Assembly: GCF_000765905.2 (NCBI RefSeq)
Contig: NZ_JRPL02000003.1
Span: 1 to 64,000 of the forward strand
DNA from: Helicobacter trogontum
GTDB lineage: Bacteria > Campylobacterota > Campylobacteria > Campylobacterales > Helicobacteraceae
Direction of reading: 5' to 3'
Length of the DNA stretch: 64,000 bases
Every line of letters begins with the position of its first letter. Positions within the stretch are counted from its first letter, which is position 1. The notes beneath the pieces were generated by a model. That model worked only from the letters and a program-made list of their open reading frames with translations. It made no database searches and was not told the DNA's origin. Made by a program: the position numbers and the translations under genes. This document shows, one piece after another, positions 1 through 10,138 of the stretch.

Positions 1-3000
1 TTTTTCTAGCAGTTAATCTTTCTTGTATGTCGTGTAATGTTAATTGCTGTGCATTGGTATTGCTTTGCACTTGTGACAAGCCTTGCTCTTTGGCTTGTTG
101 TGTTAGCTCGTTTGTATTTTTTATGCTAGAATTAGAGCTATCAATCTTGTTGGCTAAAGATTGCGAGGCTTGTAAAAGCTCTGGCGTGTAGAAAATTGAC
201 TCGGAGTTTGGAGATTGATAGATTATTTTTGCTCCCTTTTCTACTTTATTTTTTAATATGTTTTCTTTCTTTGGTGCATTTGAAATACTGATTAAAAAAT
301 CATCTGTTTCCAAATTAATGCTTGTAAAATACTGCTTGTCATCGATTTTCTTTGCTAAAATAATCATTTCATCTATATCTTTTAAAATATAATCTGGATT
401 ATCCAAAGTCTCCTTTACCTGCGGTATATATCGCTCTCTTTCTTTACTCACAAGCTTTAATAAACTCCCCTTTGTGAGTTTTATTTCTTTACCACCTAGA
501 GCTTGTTGTATCTCTTGTGAGTGTTTTGGGATATAGCTTTGTTCTAGGTTTTCAAGCCCAAAGGTTTTTAGCCATTGTTCTTGTGTCTCTTTGCTTAGAA
601 TCTTTTCATTGCCTCTCTTATCTGTGAATGAAATGTCTTGTAGCTCTGTATTTGCATGATTAGCCCTATTTATATCATATACTTTTTGATAGGCTTTTAG
701 TATGTCTTTATTAGTTGATTCTTTATAATGGCGTGTCTGATAGCTTGTTTTCATAACTTCTTCTAAATACTTCTCTTTAAGGTTATTGTTTTGTAGCATA
801 TCTGCCATACCCAAACATCTTTGTGCTATTCCACTATCCTTAAAGCCAAATTCCTCTGCAAAAAATTCAAGCACCTTTTTTTCATTAACCATGAATTCAT
901 CAAACTTATCTGTTTGTCCTGCGTTTATTTGCTCTATTAGCTCTATTTGCTTTGATTCTTGTTCCACTAGCCTTTTTCTTGTTTTTCCACTCTCGCTTAG
1001 TATAAAGTCTGGTATTTTTATGACTTCTTTGTTGTCTATCATTTTATAGCTATGATATTTAGGGTTAAAAACATTATAGCGTTCATCCTCATGCCATGTA
1101 TTCTTTTTCATGTTTTCAACAAGTATGCTATCAGTCTGAAAAGGCTTTCCCATCACATTACCAAACTGATCTAGTGCTTTATTTTCAGTATGCTTATGAT
1201 AAGGCAATAACTTTATCTCTTGTGTGCTCTTTTTAAACTCCTGCACTGAATCTAAGAAATCATTAGTCTTAGCATTAATGTCGTTTAAATGTGCTTTTAG
1301 ATTGGCATTAGCCTTGTAGGGCAGTGCCTTTATCTCATGAGATAAAGGCTTAAAGTCTAGGGCTAATGTAGGCTTATCTAGGGCTTTTATTACACTCATA
1401 TACTCTTTATAGAGATTATGAAATATAAAGTTTTTTATCGCTTGTGAAGTTAAAGGCAGTGCATTGCCCTTAGAATCTACAATAATACTAAAAGGCAAGG
1501 ACATGAAATCTTTAAAGCTTTTTTCTAGCTTTTGCAAGGTATTTAGGGTTTGCTTATACTCAAGGAGTTTAGCTTCATTACGTGCTAATAGTTTGGGATC
1601 TTGTGCTCTGTTATAAGAGATTAAAGCATTATTTGCCTCTTTATTTGTGTTATAAGGGATTAGGACTTGTGTTGTGTTATTTTGTGGTTTTATGAGATTT
1701 GCAATAAAGCTTGGTTTAGATTGAGTAGAGACTATGTTAGTTTTTGTTGTAGCTTGTGTTAAAAGATTATTGCCTAAGCCTTGTATTTTTGGTCCTGCAT
1801 GTTGTATAACATTATATGGCATTAAAGCCTTATTGCTATTTGCACCTAATTCATTCTCTATATCTTTTATAGCTTCTTTGGTAAAGCTAATATTATCTTG
1901 CACTGCATTTAAAGCTCTTTGTGTTTGGCTTATAATAGTGCTATTAGTTTTTAATATGCTTTCCTCATCAAGAACTTTAAGGCTCTTTAAACTCTCTTCT
2001 AGTTCTCTTGCTCTCTCTTGCAACATCTCATATTGTTTATATATATTGTCTAAATGTCTTTGTGTTGCTTTTTCTAATTGTATTTCTCCATTTTCTATCC
2101 TTCTTTGGAATTCAGCCATACCTTGTCTATCAAACTCTACTTGTGTATTATATGGGATTTCTCTTTCCATATCTTGCTTTGTTTGTTTTATTGTGGTAGC
2201 GTTAGGGTTAGGATTTTTGCCACTACTATGGTTAGCGGGGTATGTAATCTGCAAGTCAGAGGGCTTAGTAGTAGTTCCGCCCGATTCTAATATATCAGAC
2301 GCACCAGCAACTTCTCCGCCTTTAAATCCGTTATTGTAAATCACCTTAGATTTTTGCAATTCATTGTTAATATTATTTAACTCTCTTCGTGTATGGCTTG
2401 AGAATATCCATTCATTATTAAAATCTTTTGCAACACTCATGAAATATCGATTTTTATCGCTATCCACAAATTCTTTAATGAATAATATGCCTTTCCCATT
2501 GTCTAAAATAAGATTAGGGTGTTCAATTGTTGGCTTAATATAGGGTAAAAATGCTTCTCTTTGCTTATTATCAAGCTTTACAAGACTTCCTAACTTTAAG
2601 TGAAAATCTTGCCTAATTCCCGCTTTATCTAGAGCCTGTCTTATTTCATCGTTAAACTGCGGTATAAAATCCTCTGTAATGCTTTTAAGGTTAAATTCTT
2701 TTAACCAAGCTTCTTGTAGGTTTTGTGGGATTTCTCTTTCCATATCTTGGTTTGTTTGTTTTTGTGTGGTAGTATCCTCTTTAGAGTTTGATAAGGGAGC
2801 CTTATCTGTAAAAGTGTCGTGGTAGGAAGTCTCGGCACTTCCTCGCTTTATTTGTGGATTGTATTCGTATGCAGTTATTACCCATTTATTTTCACCTTTA
2901 CCATTAAAACCTTTTGACAAACCTACTCTATATTCTTTGTTGTTTTTACTTAAAATGATTGTATTAACTCCATTTTTGCTTAATACTTTTCCTTTTTCTA

Positions 3001-6000
3001 TAATTTCATTAAGCCCATTAATCAGTTTAGTCTCTTTTGTATCTCCTATAAAATCCTTAAATTCATCAATATGTTTTTCTAATATCTTAACAAGTCCAAA
3101 GCCTTTGGCGTCTTTACCGCTCCCTTGCACTTCTCCCCATACCAAATCAATATCCCCTAAGCCATCTTTATGGAATGCACCTGCGACTTGTCCTTGTTTG
3201 ACTTGTAATAAATGCTCTATTGCTAAAGCACCCTTGCCTTGAAACTCTGCGTAATTTTCTCCAAATTGTTGTAAAGGGATTATTTGTTGTTGAGCCACTC
3301 CCTTTATAGAATCTACAACCCCCTTATGTAAGCCCTGCATATCCTGTTCTGTTTTCTGCATAGCATGATTAATAACTGCTTTATACTCTATTAATTGTGC
3401 TTGGTGTGCATTGATGGCATATTGTGTTTGCTGTGCTTCTTTTATGGTATAAAAACTTGCAATGTGATCTTTTTCAAATTGATCTTTCCAATATGATAGT
3501 TCTCTTAATATCCTACCTGTTTCTTTATCTTCTTTTGGCATATTCTTAGAGATAGAATCTATACTAACATGTATAAAATCTTTTGTATCTCTTGCATATC
3601 TTAGTGCCAGAGCTAATTGATGTTCTAGACTTTGATGAGCAAGGTTTTCAGATAAAGCCCCTGCAAATCTTGACATACTCTTATGCACAAAATTATAAAA
3701 GAGTAACAATGTCCTCCCAAATAATCCACTCGCACTGCTTATAAGCACATTAGCAGGTTTGCTGCCTATACTTCTTTGCACCGCTTGTAAAAACTCATTG
3801 TCTGCATGATAAAGCTTTTGGGCTTGTTTGAAGTTAGCAATTAAGCTCTTTAAACCAGAATCTGTAATGCTGTGTTCAATCTTTTCTAAATCCTCTATGA
3901 GTTCTTGCCATTTTATTGCTTTTAGCTGTCCGTTTCCATTGGTGATATTCTTTTGTATAAGCTCCTTTATAACTTGGGCTTGCAGGTTTTTATCTGTATT
4001 GTTTGCAATTTTGTTAAAGACTTTATTGTTAAAGCCCTCACTTCTTTGTGCTTGTTTTAATATTGCTTTGTTAAAGTTTTCATTACTTAGATCTTTTTCT
4101 TTTTTTTTCGTTTTTACAACGTCTTTATAAAATTCGCTTTCTTTGAATCTCGCATAATCTGCATACTCTTTATTGATGTCTTTGTAATTGTTTAAAAGCT
4201 TAGTTGTATTTATTCCGCTTTTGTTCTCTAAATCTTTAAGACTAGATTCTATAGCAGAATCTATTTCTTTATTGATAGCTTGCAAATGCTTGTAGCTTGC
4301 GTTTTTAAAATCCTTAGAACGCAATATATCATTATAATATTTACGAATATCAAGCAAATCATCTATCTTTAGAGCTATATCCCCTTGTGTATTGCTTCGT
4401 GCTTGAAGCTTTTCTAGCATAGCACTGATAGTTTGTCCTGCATTTGTTACATGCGGTATAGATTGTTTTAAATTGATTAAAGTATCTTGTATGTTCTTTG
4501 CAGTATCGCTAAAATCTAGATGATCTAGCGAACGCACAATATCAAATTCTACCCTGCCATATCTTTCTTTTAACCCTTTTGCATAGTCGCTATCCATATC
4601 TTTAAACATTCTTTGCGTTAGAGCTTCACTCTCTATACTTTTTGCGACATTATTTGCCCTTTTATCTATGAATTTTCCAAAGTTTTGGGCAAGTGTTGGA
4701 TTTTTAGAGATAACACTACTTAAAGCAGAATGCAAGGCTTCATTTTGAGCTACAAAGCGTAAGAACTTTTCTCTTTCAATGCGTGTAGCCTTACCTTCAA
4801 ACATATCTTGCAGTATATCCATTATAGGACGATTAGATTCCATACTTGTAGTTTGAAAGCTTTCAAAATCTTTGCTTAAAGCTTCTAGCTTTTCTTTCCC
4901 TTTTGCCATACTCTCTTTATTGATATATTTTTCATACTGCCATGCAGCTTTTAATCGCTCTAGCTTTGGGATACTTGTATCGCTCTTATACTCTGCAAGG
5001 CTTCTGCCATTTAAGAATTGTTTTTGTGCGGTCTGCATTATAGCTTCTCTTTCGTTGCTATCTAGTGCATTTTTAGCTAAGAAGTTTGTCACTGAATTGA
5101 CATTGCCATGAAGGAATAATGCAGATTTATTGCCAATGTTTTTTGCTGCTTGTTGTATATCAAACTTGGAAAATACATCTTGTGCTTTAGCTACGCCTTT
5201 AGCCATACCCATTATAGCCGCATTTCCAATTAGATCAAGGCTTGCAGCCTCTAGTGCCTTTTTTACACCCAAATCACTATTGGCATAACCAGTCACAATT
5301 TTATTGATAGCAGAATCTGTTAATGCTCCAATGCTTGTCCCAATCATAGAACCAAGAATACCACCTGTTAAAGCTCCAGTAGCTTTCCCTGCAGCACCTC
5401 CAATTTTTACTTTACTTGCCCCCTGCATTGCCCCATATGCAGCACCAGCAATACCGCCTATTACCTCGCCCTTAGCCGCATAAAGACTATAGAGTATGCT
5501 AGACATTAAAGTAGGGTTGATCGCATAAGCTTTTTGCCCCTCTTTTTCATTCATGATAGCAATGAGTGTATTATCTTTAGTGAAGGCAAGAGAATCTAAA
5601 TCTTTGTATTTTTCATCTTTTTTCAAGATAGTTGCAAAATCACTTAGAAAAGCTTGTTTTACCTCTTTTTGTATGTTTTTATCTCGCAAGAAATTAAATA
5701 TTCTGCCATAATCGTGCTCATGCTTTATTGTTTCAGCAATTCTATCAAGGTTAGAGTCTGCATAGACTTTAGCAGGGCTGCTCTCATATTTTTCTTTTGC
5801 TTCTTTGAGTTTCTTGTATGCTTTTTCTTTTAGTTGTGCTTGTTTTGAAGGTGAATCTTCATTGAGCATATCTGCATAGATATCTCTAAATTCATTGAAA
5901 GCCTTAGAAGCTCCCTCGCTCACACTTATTGCCATATCCATATACTTAAAGAACTCTTCTACATGTTGGTATTGCCCTTCTGGTAGCAAGGAGGTTAGCC

Positions 6001-7282
6001 CAAAAGTAAGGGTATCTAGTGCCCCTTTTGCTATATCTCTCTGACCATTAATATAACTTGCGAAGTGGCTATGAGCATTAAGTGGTCTTCCATCTATTGT
6101 TGTTATGCCTTCAAGATTTTTTTTATATTCTCCTAAAACCTTTTCTAATCCACCTGCTTCTAGTATATTAAAGCCTTCAATCGGACTAAATCCATTTTTT
6201 ATTTGTTCCTCTAAGTTATTTTTATTATCAAATTTATATGTATTGTTAAACCAATCTGAAACTTGTTCTAAGTATCCCTTGTCTTTTTGCTCTCTTTCTT
6301 GTTTTTTTGTGCTAAAATCCTTAAGTGCTGTAACAAATTCTTTTATGTCACGTTGTTTGTTTGTTGTATCTGCTTCCTCATTTTTTGCCTCTTCTTTTGT
6401 CTCTGTTTTTTGAGGCTTACTCTCTTTAAACTTTATCTTAAATCCTACATTCCCTCCACGTTCATAAAATCTTGCCAAACTTTCATAATCTGTAATATCA
6501 TTGTCTTTTAATATGCCATATTGCATGTATTGTTCTAAAACATTTTTATATTCCTTTGAATCTTTGCCATAAGTCTTTTTGGCAGTCTCAAGAGCTGCTA
6601 CTGCCCTATCTATTAATCTAAATCTTTTAAAGACTTCATCATCCACATTTGCATCATCATCGATATTGTGTAATAGATTTGATTTTGCTGCCATAGCAAG
6701 TTTATAGTTTTTAAATTCATGCGGTTCGCCTAAGAATGCAGTTGTGTTTCTTGTGTATGCAGATTGATTAAAGTGTGTATCATATTTTGTTGCTTCTCTT
6801 TCTCTTTGCAATGTGCTTTTCTTGGATTTAAATGGTGTTTGTGGAATCTGTGCTTGTTGTGTAGTCTGGCTTTGTGGTTTAAAATCTTTGTTACTGCTTA
6901 GAGCTATTTCTTTATCAAAGGCATTTGCATGTGTGTTATTTTGCGTAGTGGTGTATGCTTGTGTAGGCGTGGTATTTGTTTGTGGTTTTGTAATGCTTTC
7001 TTGTGGTAGCATGTTTTGACTTTGCGTGGATGAGACATTGCTACCTATATTGATATTACCGATATTTTGTTGTGTTTGTTTATCTTGTGGAATTTGTGCG
7101 TTATTTGCAGTATGTTGTGAGATTGTGTTTTGAGGTATGTTTGTGTTCTGTGCGTTTAAATTAGCATTATTTACGCTTTCTTGTGCTTGTTTTAATAGAT
7201 TTGTAGTTTTTAGTTCTTCAAGTGTAGAAGAAATAAAATCTTTATCTTTTTCTTGTTGTTGTGGTGTAAATAAATAACCCAT
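1..7282 (-). CDS. Giant prophage protein (at least 2427 aa, 3' end outside window) with DUF3519/PBECR nuclease-like domains
   Basis: The frame is open without a stop from an ATG at 7282 (AAGGGG five bases upstream) to the left edge, so the protein is C-terminally incomplete here. Residues 1-200 are Gln/Thr/Asn-rich. Around residues 600-665 lies a Gly/Ala-rich glycine-zipper-like hydrophobic stretch (GAAYGAMQGASK, GGILGSMIGTSIGAL), and residues 700-1300 are largely helical. A DUF3519-type domain (putative barnase/colicin E5-like endoribonuclease of Helicobacter and Campylobacter) begins near residue 1365, with GDIDLVWGE and KILEKH. Two mutually similar PBECR-type domains follow, at about 1530-1650 (GSLVKLDNKQRE) and 2240-2370 (GSLLKLVSKERE). 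Family knowledge: podoviruses such as the Bcep22 group carry a giant virion protein of this sort, thought to be ejected into the cell. Inference: an ejected protein carrying polymorphic-toxin-like modules. An in-frame ATG at 7309 lacks a ribosome-binding site. Certain as a gene; role inferred. Confidence 0.85.
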   Translation of the reverse strand, partial: MGYLFTPQQQEKDKDFISSTLEELKTTNLLKQAQESVNNANLNAQNTNIPQNTISQHTANNAQIPQDKQTQQNIGNINIGSNVSSTQSQNMLPQESITKPQTNTTPTQAYTTTQNNTHANAFDKEIALSSNKDFKPQSQTTQQAQIPQTPFKSKKSTLQREREATKYDTHFNQSAYTRNTTAFLGEPHEFKNYKLAMAAKSNLLHNIDDDANVDDEVFKRFRLIDRAVAALETAKKTYGKDSKEYKNVLEQYMQYGILKDNDITDYESLARFYERGGNVGFKIKFKESKPQKTETKEEAKNEEADTTNKQRDIKEFVTALKDFSTKKQEREQKDKGYLEQVSDWFNNTYKFDNKNNLEEQIKNGFSPIEGFNILEAGGLEKVLGEYKKNLEGITTIDGRPLNAHSHFASYINGQRDIAKGALDTLTFGLTSLLPEGQYQHVEEFFKYMDMAISVSEGASKAFNEFRDIYADMLNEDSPSKQAQLKEKAYKKLKEAKEKYESSPAKVYADSNLDRIAETIKHEHDYGRIFNFLRDKNIQKEVKQAFLSDFATILKKDEKYKDLDSLAFTKDNTLIAIMNEKEGQKAYAINPTLMSSILYSLYAAKGEVIGGIAGAAYGAMQGASKVKIGGAAGKATGALTGGILGSMIGTSIGALTDSAINKIVTGYANSDLGVKKALEAASLDLIGNAAIMGMAKGVAKAQDVFSKFDIQQAAKNIGNKSALFLHGNVNSVTNFLAKNALDSNEREAIMQTAQKQFLNGRSLAEYKSDTSIPKLERLKAAWQYEKYINKESMAKGKEKLEALSKDFESFQTTSMESNRPIMDILQDMFEGKATRIEREKFLRFVAQNEALHSALSSVISKNPTLAQNFGKFIDKRANNVAKSIESEALTQRMFKDMDSDYAKGLKERYGRVEFDIVRSLDHLDFSDTAKNIQDTLINLKQSIPHVTNAGQTISAMLEKLQARSNTQGDIALKIDDLLDIRKYYNDILRSKDFKNASYKHLQAINKEIDSAIESSLKDLENKSGINTTKLLNNYKDINKEYADYARFKESEFYKDVVKTKKKEKDLSNENFNKAILKQAQRSEGFNNKVFNKIANNTDKNLQAQVIKELIQKNITNGNGQLKAIKWQELIEDLEKIEHSITDSGLKSLIANFKQAQKLYHADNEFLQAVQRSIGSKPANVLISSASGLFGRTLLLFYNFVHKSMSRFAGALSENLAHQSLEHQLALALRYARDTKDFIHVSIDSISKNMPKEDKETGRILRELSYWKDQFEKDHIASFYTIKEAQQTQYAINAHQAQLIEYKAVINHAMQKTEQDMQGLHKGVVDSIKGVAQQQIIPLQQFGENYAEFQGKGALAIEHLLQVKQGQVAGAFHKDGLGDIDLVWGEVQGSGKDAKGFGLVKILEKHIDEFKDFIGDTKETKLINGLNEIIEKGKVLSKNGVNTIILSKNNKEYRVGLSKGFNGKGENKWVITAYEYNPQIKRGSAETSYHDTFTDKAPLSNSKEDTTTQKQTNQDMEREIPQNLQEAWLKEFNLKSITEDFIPQFNDEIRQALDKAGIRQDFHLKLGSLVKLDNKQREAFLPYIKPTIEHPNLILDNGKGILFIKEFVDSDKNRYFMSVAKDFNNEWIFSSHTRRELNNINNELQKSKVIYNNGFKGGEVAGASDILESGGTTTKPSDLQITYPANHSSGKNPNPNATTIKQTKQDMEREIPYNTQVEFDRQGMAEFQRRIENGEIQLEKATQRHLDNIYKQYEMLQERARELEESLKSLKVLDEESILKTNSTIISQTQRALNAVQDNISFTKEAIKDIENELGANSNKALMPYNVIQHAGPKIQGLGNNLLTQATTKTNIVSTQSKPSFIANLIKPQNNTTQVLIPYNTNKEANNALISYNRAQDPKLLARNEAKLLEYKQTLNTLQKLEKSFKDFMSLPFSIIVDSKGNALPLTSQAIKNFIFHNLYKEYMSVIKALDKPTLALDFKPLSHEIKALPYKANANLKAHLNDINAKTNDFLDSVQEFKKSTQEIKLLPYHKHTENKALDQFGNVMGKPFQTDSILVENMKKNTWHEDERYNVFNPKYHSYKMIDNKEVIKIPDFILSESGKTRKRLVEQESKQIELIEQINAGQTDKFDEFMVNEKKVLEFFAEEFGFKDSGIAQRCLGMADMLQNNNLKEKYLEEVMKTSYQTRHYKESTNKDILKAYQKVYDINRANHANTELQDISFTDKRGNEKILSKETQEQWLKTFGLENLEQSYIPKHSQEIQQALGGKEIKLTKGSLLKLVSKERERYIPQVKETLDNPDYILKDIDEMIILAKKIDDKQYFTSINLETDDFLISISNAPKKENILKNKVEKGAKIIYQSPNSESIFYTPELLQASQSLANKIDSSNSSIKNTNELTQQAKEQGLSQVQSNTNAQQLTLHDIQERLTARK

Positions 7283-7338
7283 GCAAACCCCTTGAGAATC
7301 TTTTTGCATGAGTTTAATATAAGTAAAAGCATAAGTAT

Positions 7339-7345
7339 ATATCGG
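7339..7345 (-). promoter_or_regulatory. CCGATAT motif upstream of the giant gene
   Basis: The coding strand reads AACCGATATATA, and 56 nt separate the motif from the ATG at 7282. GCAAAT lies just upstream. Same motif and spacing occur before three other prophage genes. It resembles the sigma-28 -10 element, but no good -35 TAAA is seen at the canonical distance. Confidence 0.5.
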
Positions 7346-7372
7346 TTATTTGCTACCTATCATCCATTATAT

Positions 7373-9490
7373 TTAGCCCTTATTTATCGCATATACCCTT
7401 TGACATGCCTTTGTGAAAAGTTCTATTAATTCTTTATTACTCAATGTGTAGATACTCTCCTTTAACCTCATTTTATACAGATCTTCTTCATAAGTTTCAA
7501 ATAATTCATCTTTCATATCAGTTTCATAAGCTTTTATAAATATCTCTCCTATTACATTAGGTTTGATATTAATAAAATCTTGCCTTTTTTCTGGTGTATT
7601 TGATACATTATTGTCTCCTGCTGTGTTTTTTTGCAATGCCCATGTTTCTTTTACTTGCTGCATTGTATAATTTACTCCTGCTTGTGCATATATGATAAAG
7701 AAGTAAAGTTCATGGATATAATCAGTGTCTATTGGATCATTCCAAGTTTGATTAAAGCTTTCTACCTTTAGCTCTTCTTTTGTTTCATTCCTAGTAATAT
7801 AACTATTTGGCTCTTTAGAAAAGATCACATCAAGAGAATTAAGCTCTACATTGCTTGTATTCTCTTCTTCTGTAATAAGATTTCGGGTAATAAGTTTATC
7901 AAGCTCTTTTACCCATATTGTAATATTTGTAACCAAGCTTTCATGGTCCATGTTCTTAACAAAGTCTTTGAGCTCATAGTTATATTCAATCCCTTCTATG
8001 ACTTGTATTTTCTCTTGTATAAGGTTTTTTAATGATTCCAAATGTGCTTCATCTCTATTTGCAACAAACTGATACAAGTTAATATAACTTCCAATATTAG
8101 CAAGCAAGACAAGCCCATATTGCTCTAGTGTTGTTCGCATGGTAGGATCACTCACCCTATACGTATCATATATTGTTTGCAACTCTGCTTTTTTCTCTTG
8201 ACTAAAAGGTTTAAATATAACATTTGGTAAATTCTCATTTGTTGCAATTGCAATAAACTCTGAAAAAGCAAGAGATAACACATATAAATAGCTTAGCTCC
8301 TCTATATTAAACATACTCATATCAAAACGATATGGAGCTACATTGATCATTTCTGTTTGTTCCTCTGGCTCTGGCTGTGTAGGGGGTGTAATGATTTCTT
8401 TTTCAATGACTTTTATAGCTACTGCTCTGCGTATAGTTTCATTATCTCTCACTGCTTCAATAATTAGCATGGTATCACCTTTTAGATTTGCAGTGATTTC
8501 TTTTGTGGTCTCATCAAAACTTGCAATAGTATCATCTTGCATATTGCTTGTGAAACTTGGAGCATTTGTGATAATCTCTATTGTTTCTTTAGTCCCTCTT
8601 TCTAATTCTAGCCTATCAGGTTTTATGGCAAGTGTTAAAGGCAATATAACAGGCGGTGTTTGCGTGTCTTCTTTTGGTGGCGTTGTAGGTATATTTTGTG
8701 TTACATCATTTGGATTACTTGGTTTTGATATAGCCTCATTATTGCCATTTCTTAATTCAAAATAGACTATATCTATATGCCCATTTACAAAACCTTTGCC
8801 TACAGAAATAGGCACTACTTCATTTGGTGCAAGGCGAAATACTCCAAATCTTACTTGAGCATCACTTCCAAGCAAATCTCCATCAAATGCTCCGCTAGAA
8901 AGCTTTATGTTTTGGGTTTCGCTTCTATATCTATACTGCCCATTGCCCCAATCCCAACCACTCTCCCAACCTCTAATCGTCCAAGTCCTATAATTTTGGT
9001 ACTGCGTGATTGTATTTTCTGCTATGTTTAAACCTGCATTGGCACTCAAATAGCTCCCAAAGCTTGAGGGAGTAGCAAGGCTTTGTGGTGGATTATGCAC
9101 ATAATCTGTTCTTCTTAATACCTTATCATAGATTTGAGTTCTATCATCTGTTTTATCATCAATTTGCCACCCTCCTACAGGATCACTCCAAGTGCTAGGA
9201 TATTGTGTTCCATATCCCTTAGTCTGTGTGCCATATCCACTTGCCCCAACACATAATACAAATATAACACATCCTTCTCTTCCAGCAATAAAGATGTCAT
9301 TTTCTCTATAAGTCTTAGAGATGGGAGCATAATAATCACTTGGATTTATTGTTTGATTTTGGAATCTTAAAATATTAAAAATACTTGGCTTTTTAGCAAT
9401 CCATTCCTTTTTTGTCTGCGTGTTGAGATTAAATTTACTTGTATATTCATCTCTTGGCTTCGCGATAGTTGAGACTTGAATTTTATTCAT
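7373..9490 (-). CDS. Prophage tail/virion protein with Ig-like domain
   Basis: 705 residues; ATG at 9490 preceded by GAGAGGA. The N-terminal 230 residues are rich in Tyr, Trp and Gly, typical of beta-structured tail proteins. A Pro/Thr-rich linker (about 260-285) leads to a stretch at about 285-365 that reads like a BIG2-type Ig-like domain (beta pattern ending in RRAVAIKVIEKE). A second Pro-rich hinge near 370 precedes a helical C-terminal half. The gene lies between the adaptor gene and the giant gene in the leftward structural block, so a tail or host-recognition role is likely. No enzymatic motif is visible. The Ig-like assignment rests on pattern only. Confidence 0.6.
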   Translation of the reverse strand: MNKIQVSTIAKPRDEYTSKFNLNTQTKKEWIAKKPSIFNILRFQNQTINPSDYYAPISKTYRENDIFIAGREGCVIFVLCVGASGYGTQTKGYGTQYPSTWSDPVGGWQIDDKTDDRTQIYDKVLRRTDYVHNPPQSLATPSSFGSYLSANAGLNIAENTITQYQNYRTWTIRGWESGWDWGNGQYRYRSETQNIKLSSGAFDGDLLGSDAQVRFGVFRLAPNEVVPISVGKGFVNGHIDIVYFELRNGNNEAISKPSNPNDVTQNIPTTPPKEDTQTPPVILPLTLAIKPDRLELERGTKETIEIITNAPSFTSNMQDDTIASFDETTKEITANLKGDTMLIIEAVRDNETIRRAVAIKVIEKEIITPPTQPEPEEQTEMINVAPYRFDMSMFNIEELSYLYVLSLAFSEFIAIATNENLPNVIFKPFSQEKKAELQTIYDTYRVSDPTMRTTLEQYGLVLLANIGSYINLYQFVANRDEAHLESLKNLIQEKIQVIEGIEYNYELKDFVKNMDHESLVTNITIWVKELDKLITRNLITEEENTSNVELNSLDVIFSKEPNSYITRNETKEELKVESFNQTWNDPIDTDYIHELYFFIIYAQAGVNYTMQQVKETWALQKNTAGDNNVSNTPEKRQDFINIKPNVIGEIFIKAYETDMKDELFETYEEDLYKMRLKESIYTLSNKELIELFTKACQRVYAINKG

Positions 9491-9553
9491 AATAATCCTC
9501 TCTTTAAGTGTTTTTAGACATTATGCAAAATAGTGTATTAACAGATGTGTTTC

Positions 9554-10129
9554 TCATAAAAGAACATAGCTGCTTGTCAAAAACCTACTCTCATGCATTC
9601 TGTAAGTATCTCTTTGTAATTCTTTGATCTCATTTTCATATAATCCCTTATAAAAGCTAACTTCTTGCAGTGCATTTGCACTAGGCTTTTTTTGCAATAA
9701 CAAATACAAGGCATGAAACAACAACGCATTGTGAGCAATATATGTGATATTGAGTTTATCTTCTTTACCCACAATGATGTAGTAACAATAATATGTCATG
9801 ATATAATTTCCAGTCTTGTTAAATATAATCTTATCATTATTAATACTCACATATTCATAAGGTTTTTGCCCTGTTTGATATGCTCTTAATATAGGGATTT
9901 CTTTATTATCCCTTTGTATATTCTTTATATCTAAAAAGTTTGTGGGTAAATCTTGCACTAAATCTTTTTGTATCTTATATTCTCGTTGTTGCAAAAAAAG
10001 TCTTAAGATTCTTGCTAAATTAATATAAGCTAGATTAATGCAATCAAGTATTTCAGTATCATTCCATTTTTCCGACTTTTCATCATGCAATCTTGATCTC
10101 ACCTCTAATAGTAGTCTAGATACTTCCAT
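9554..10129 (-). CDS. Phage head-tail adaptor-like protein
   Basis: 191 residues; ATG at 10129 follows AAAGGGG. The N-terminus (LLLEVRSRLHDEK, then WNDTEILDCINLAYINLAR) matches the pattern of podovirus adaptor proteins (DUF6682-like, P22 gp4/T7 gp11-like): a helix, a short loop with W(N/S)D.E(I/L)L, and a helix with N.A. The rest is mixed alpha/beta. Such proteins form the ring joining the portal to the tail. It is ten bases downstream of the tail-fibre gene and on the same strand, which fits this role. Assignment is by motif and context. Confidence 0.55.
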   Translation of the reverse strand: MEVSRLLLEVRSRLHDEKSEKWNDTEILDCINLAYINLARILRLFLQQREYKIQKDLVQDLPTNFLDIKNIQRDNKEIPILRAYQTGQKPYEYVSINNDKIIFNKTGNYIMTYYCYYIIVGKEDKLNITYIAHNALLFHALYLLLQKKPSANALQEVSFYKGLYENEIKELQRDTYRMHESRFLTSSYVLL

Positions 10130-10138
10130 AAAGCCCCT

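Noticed and set aside
786-7019. Many + strand frames (up to 201 aa) across the first 7 kb
   Set aside because: They are antisense to the continuous minus-strand giant gene, hydrophobic and Phe/Ser/Leu-rich, with no ribosome-binding sites.
7059-7065. CCGATAT on the + strand inside the giant gene
   Set aside because: No gene start follows on that strand; chance match.
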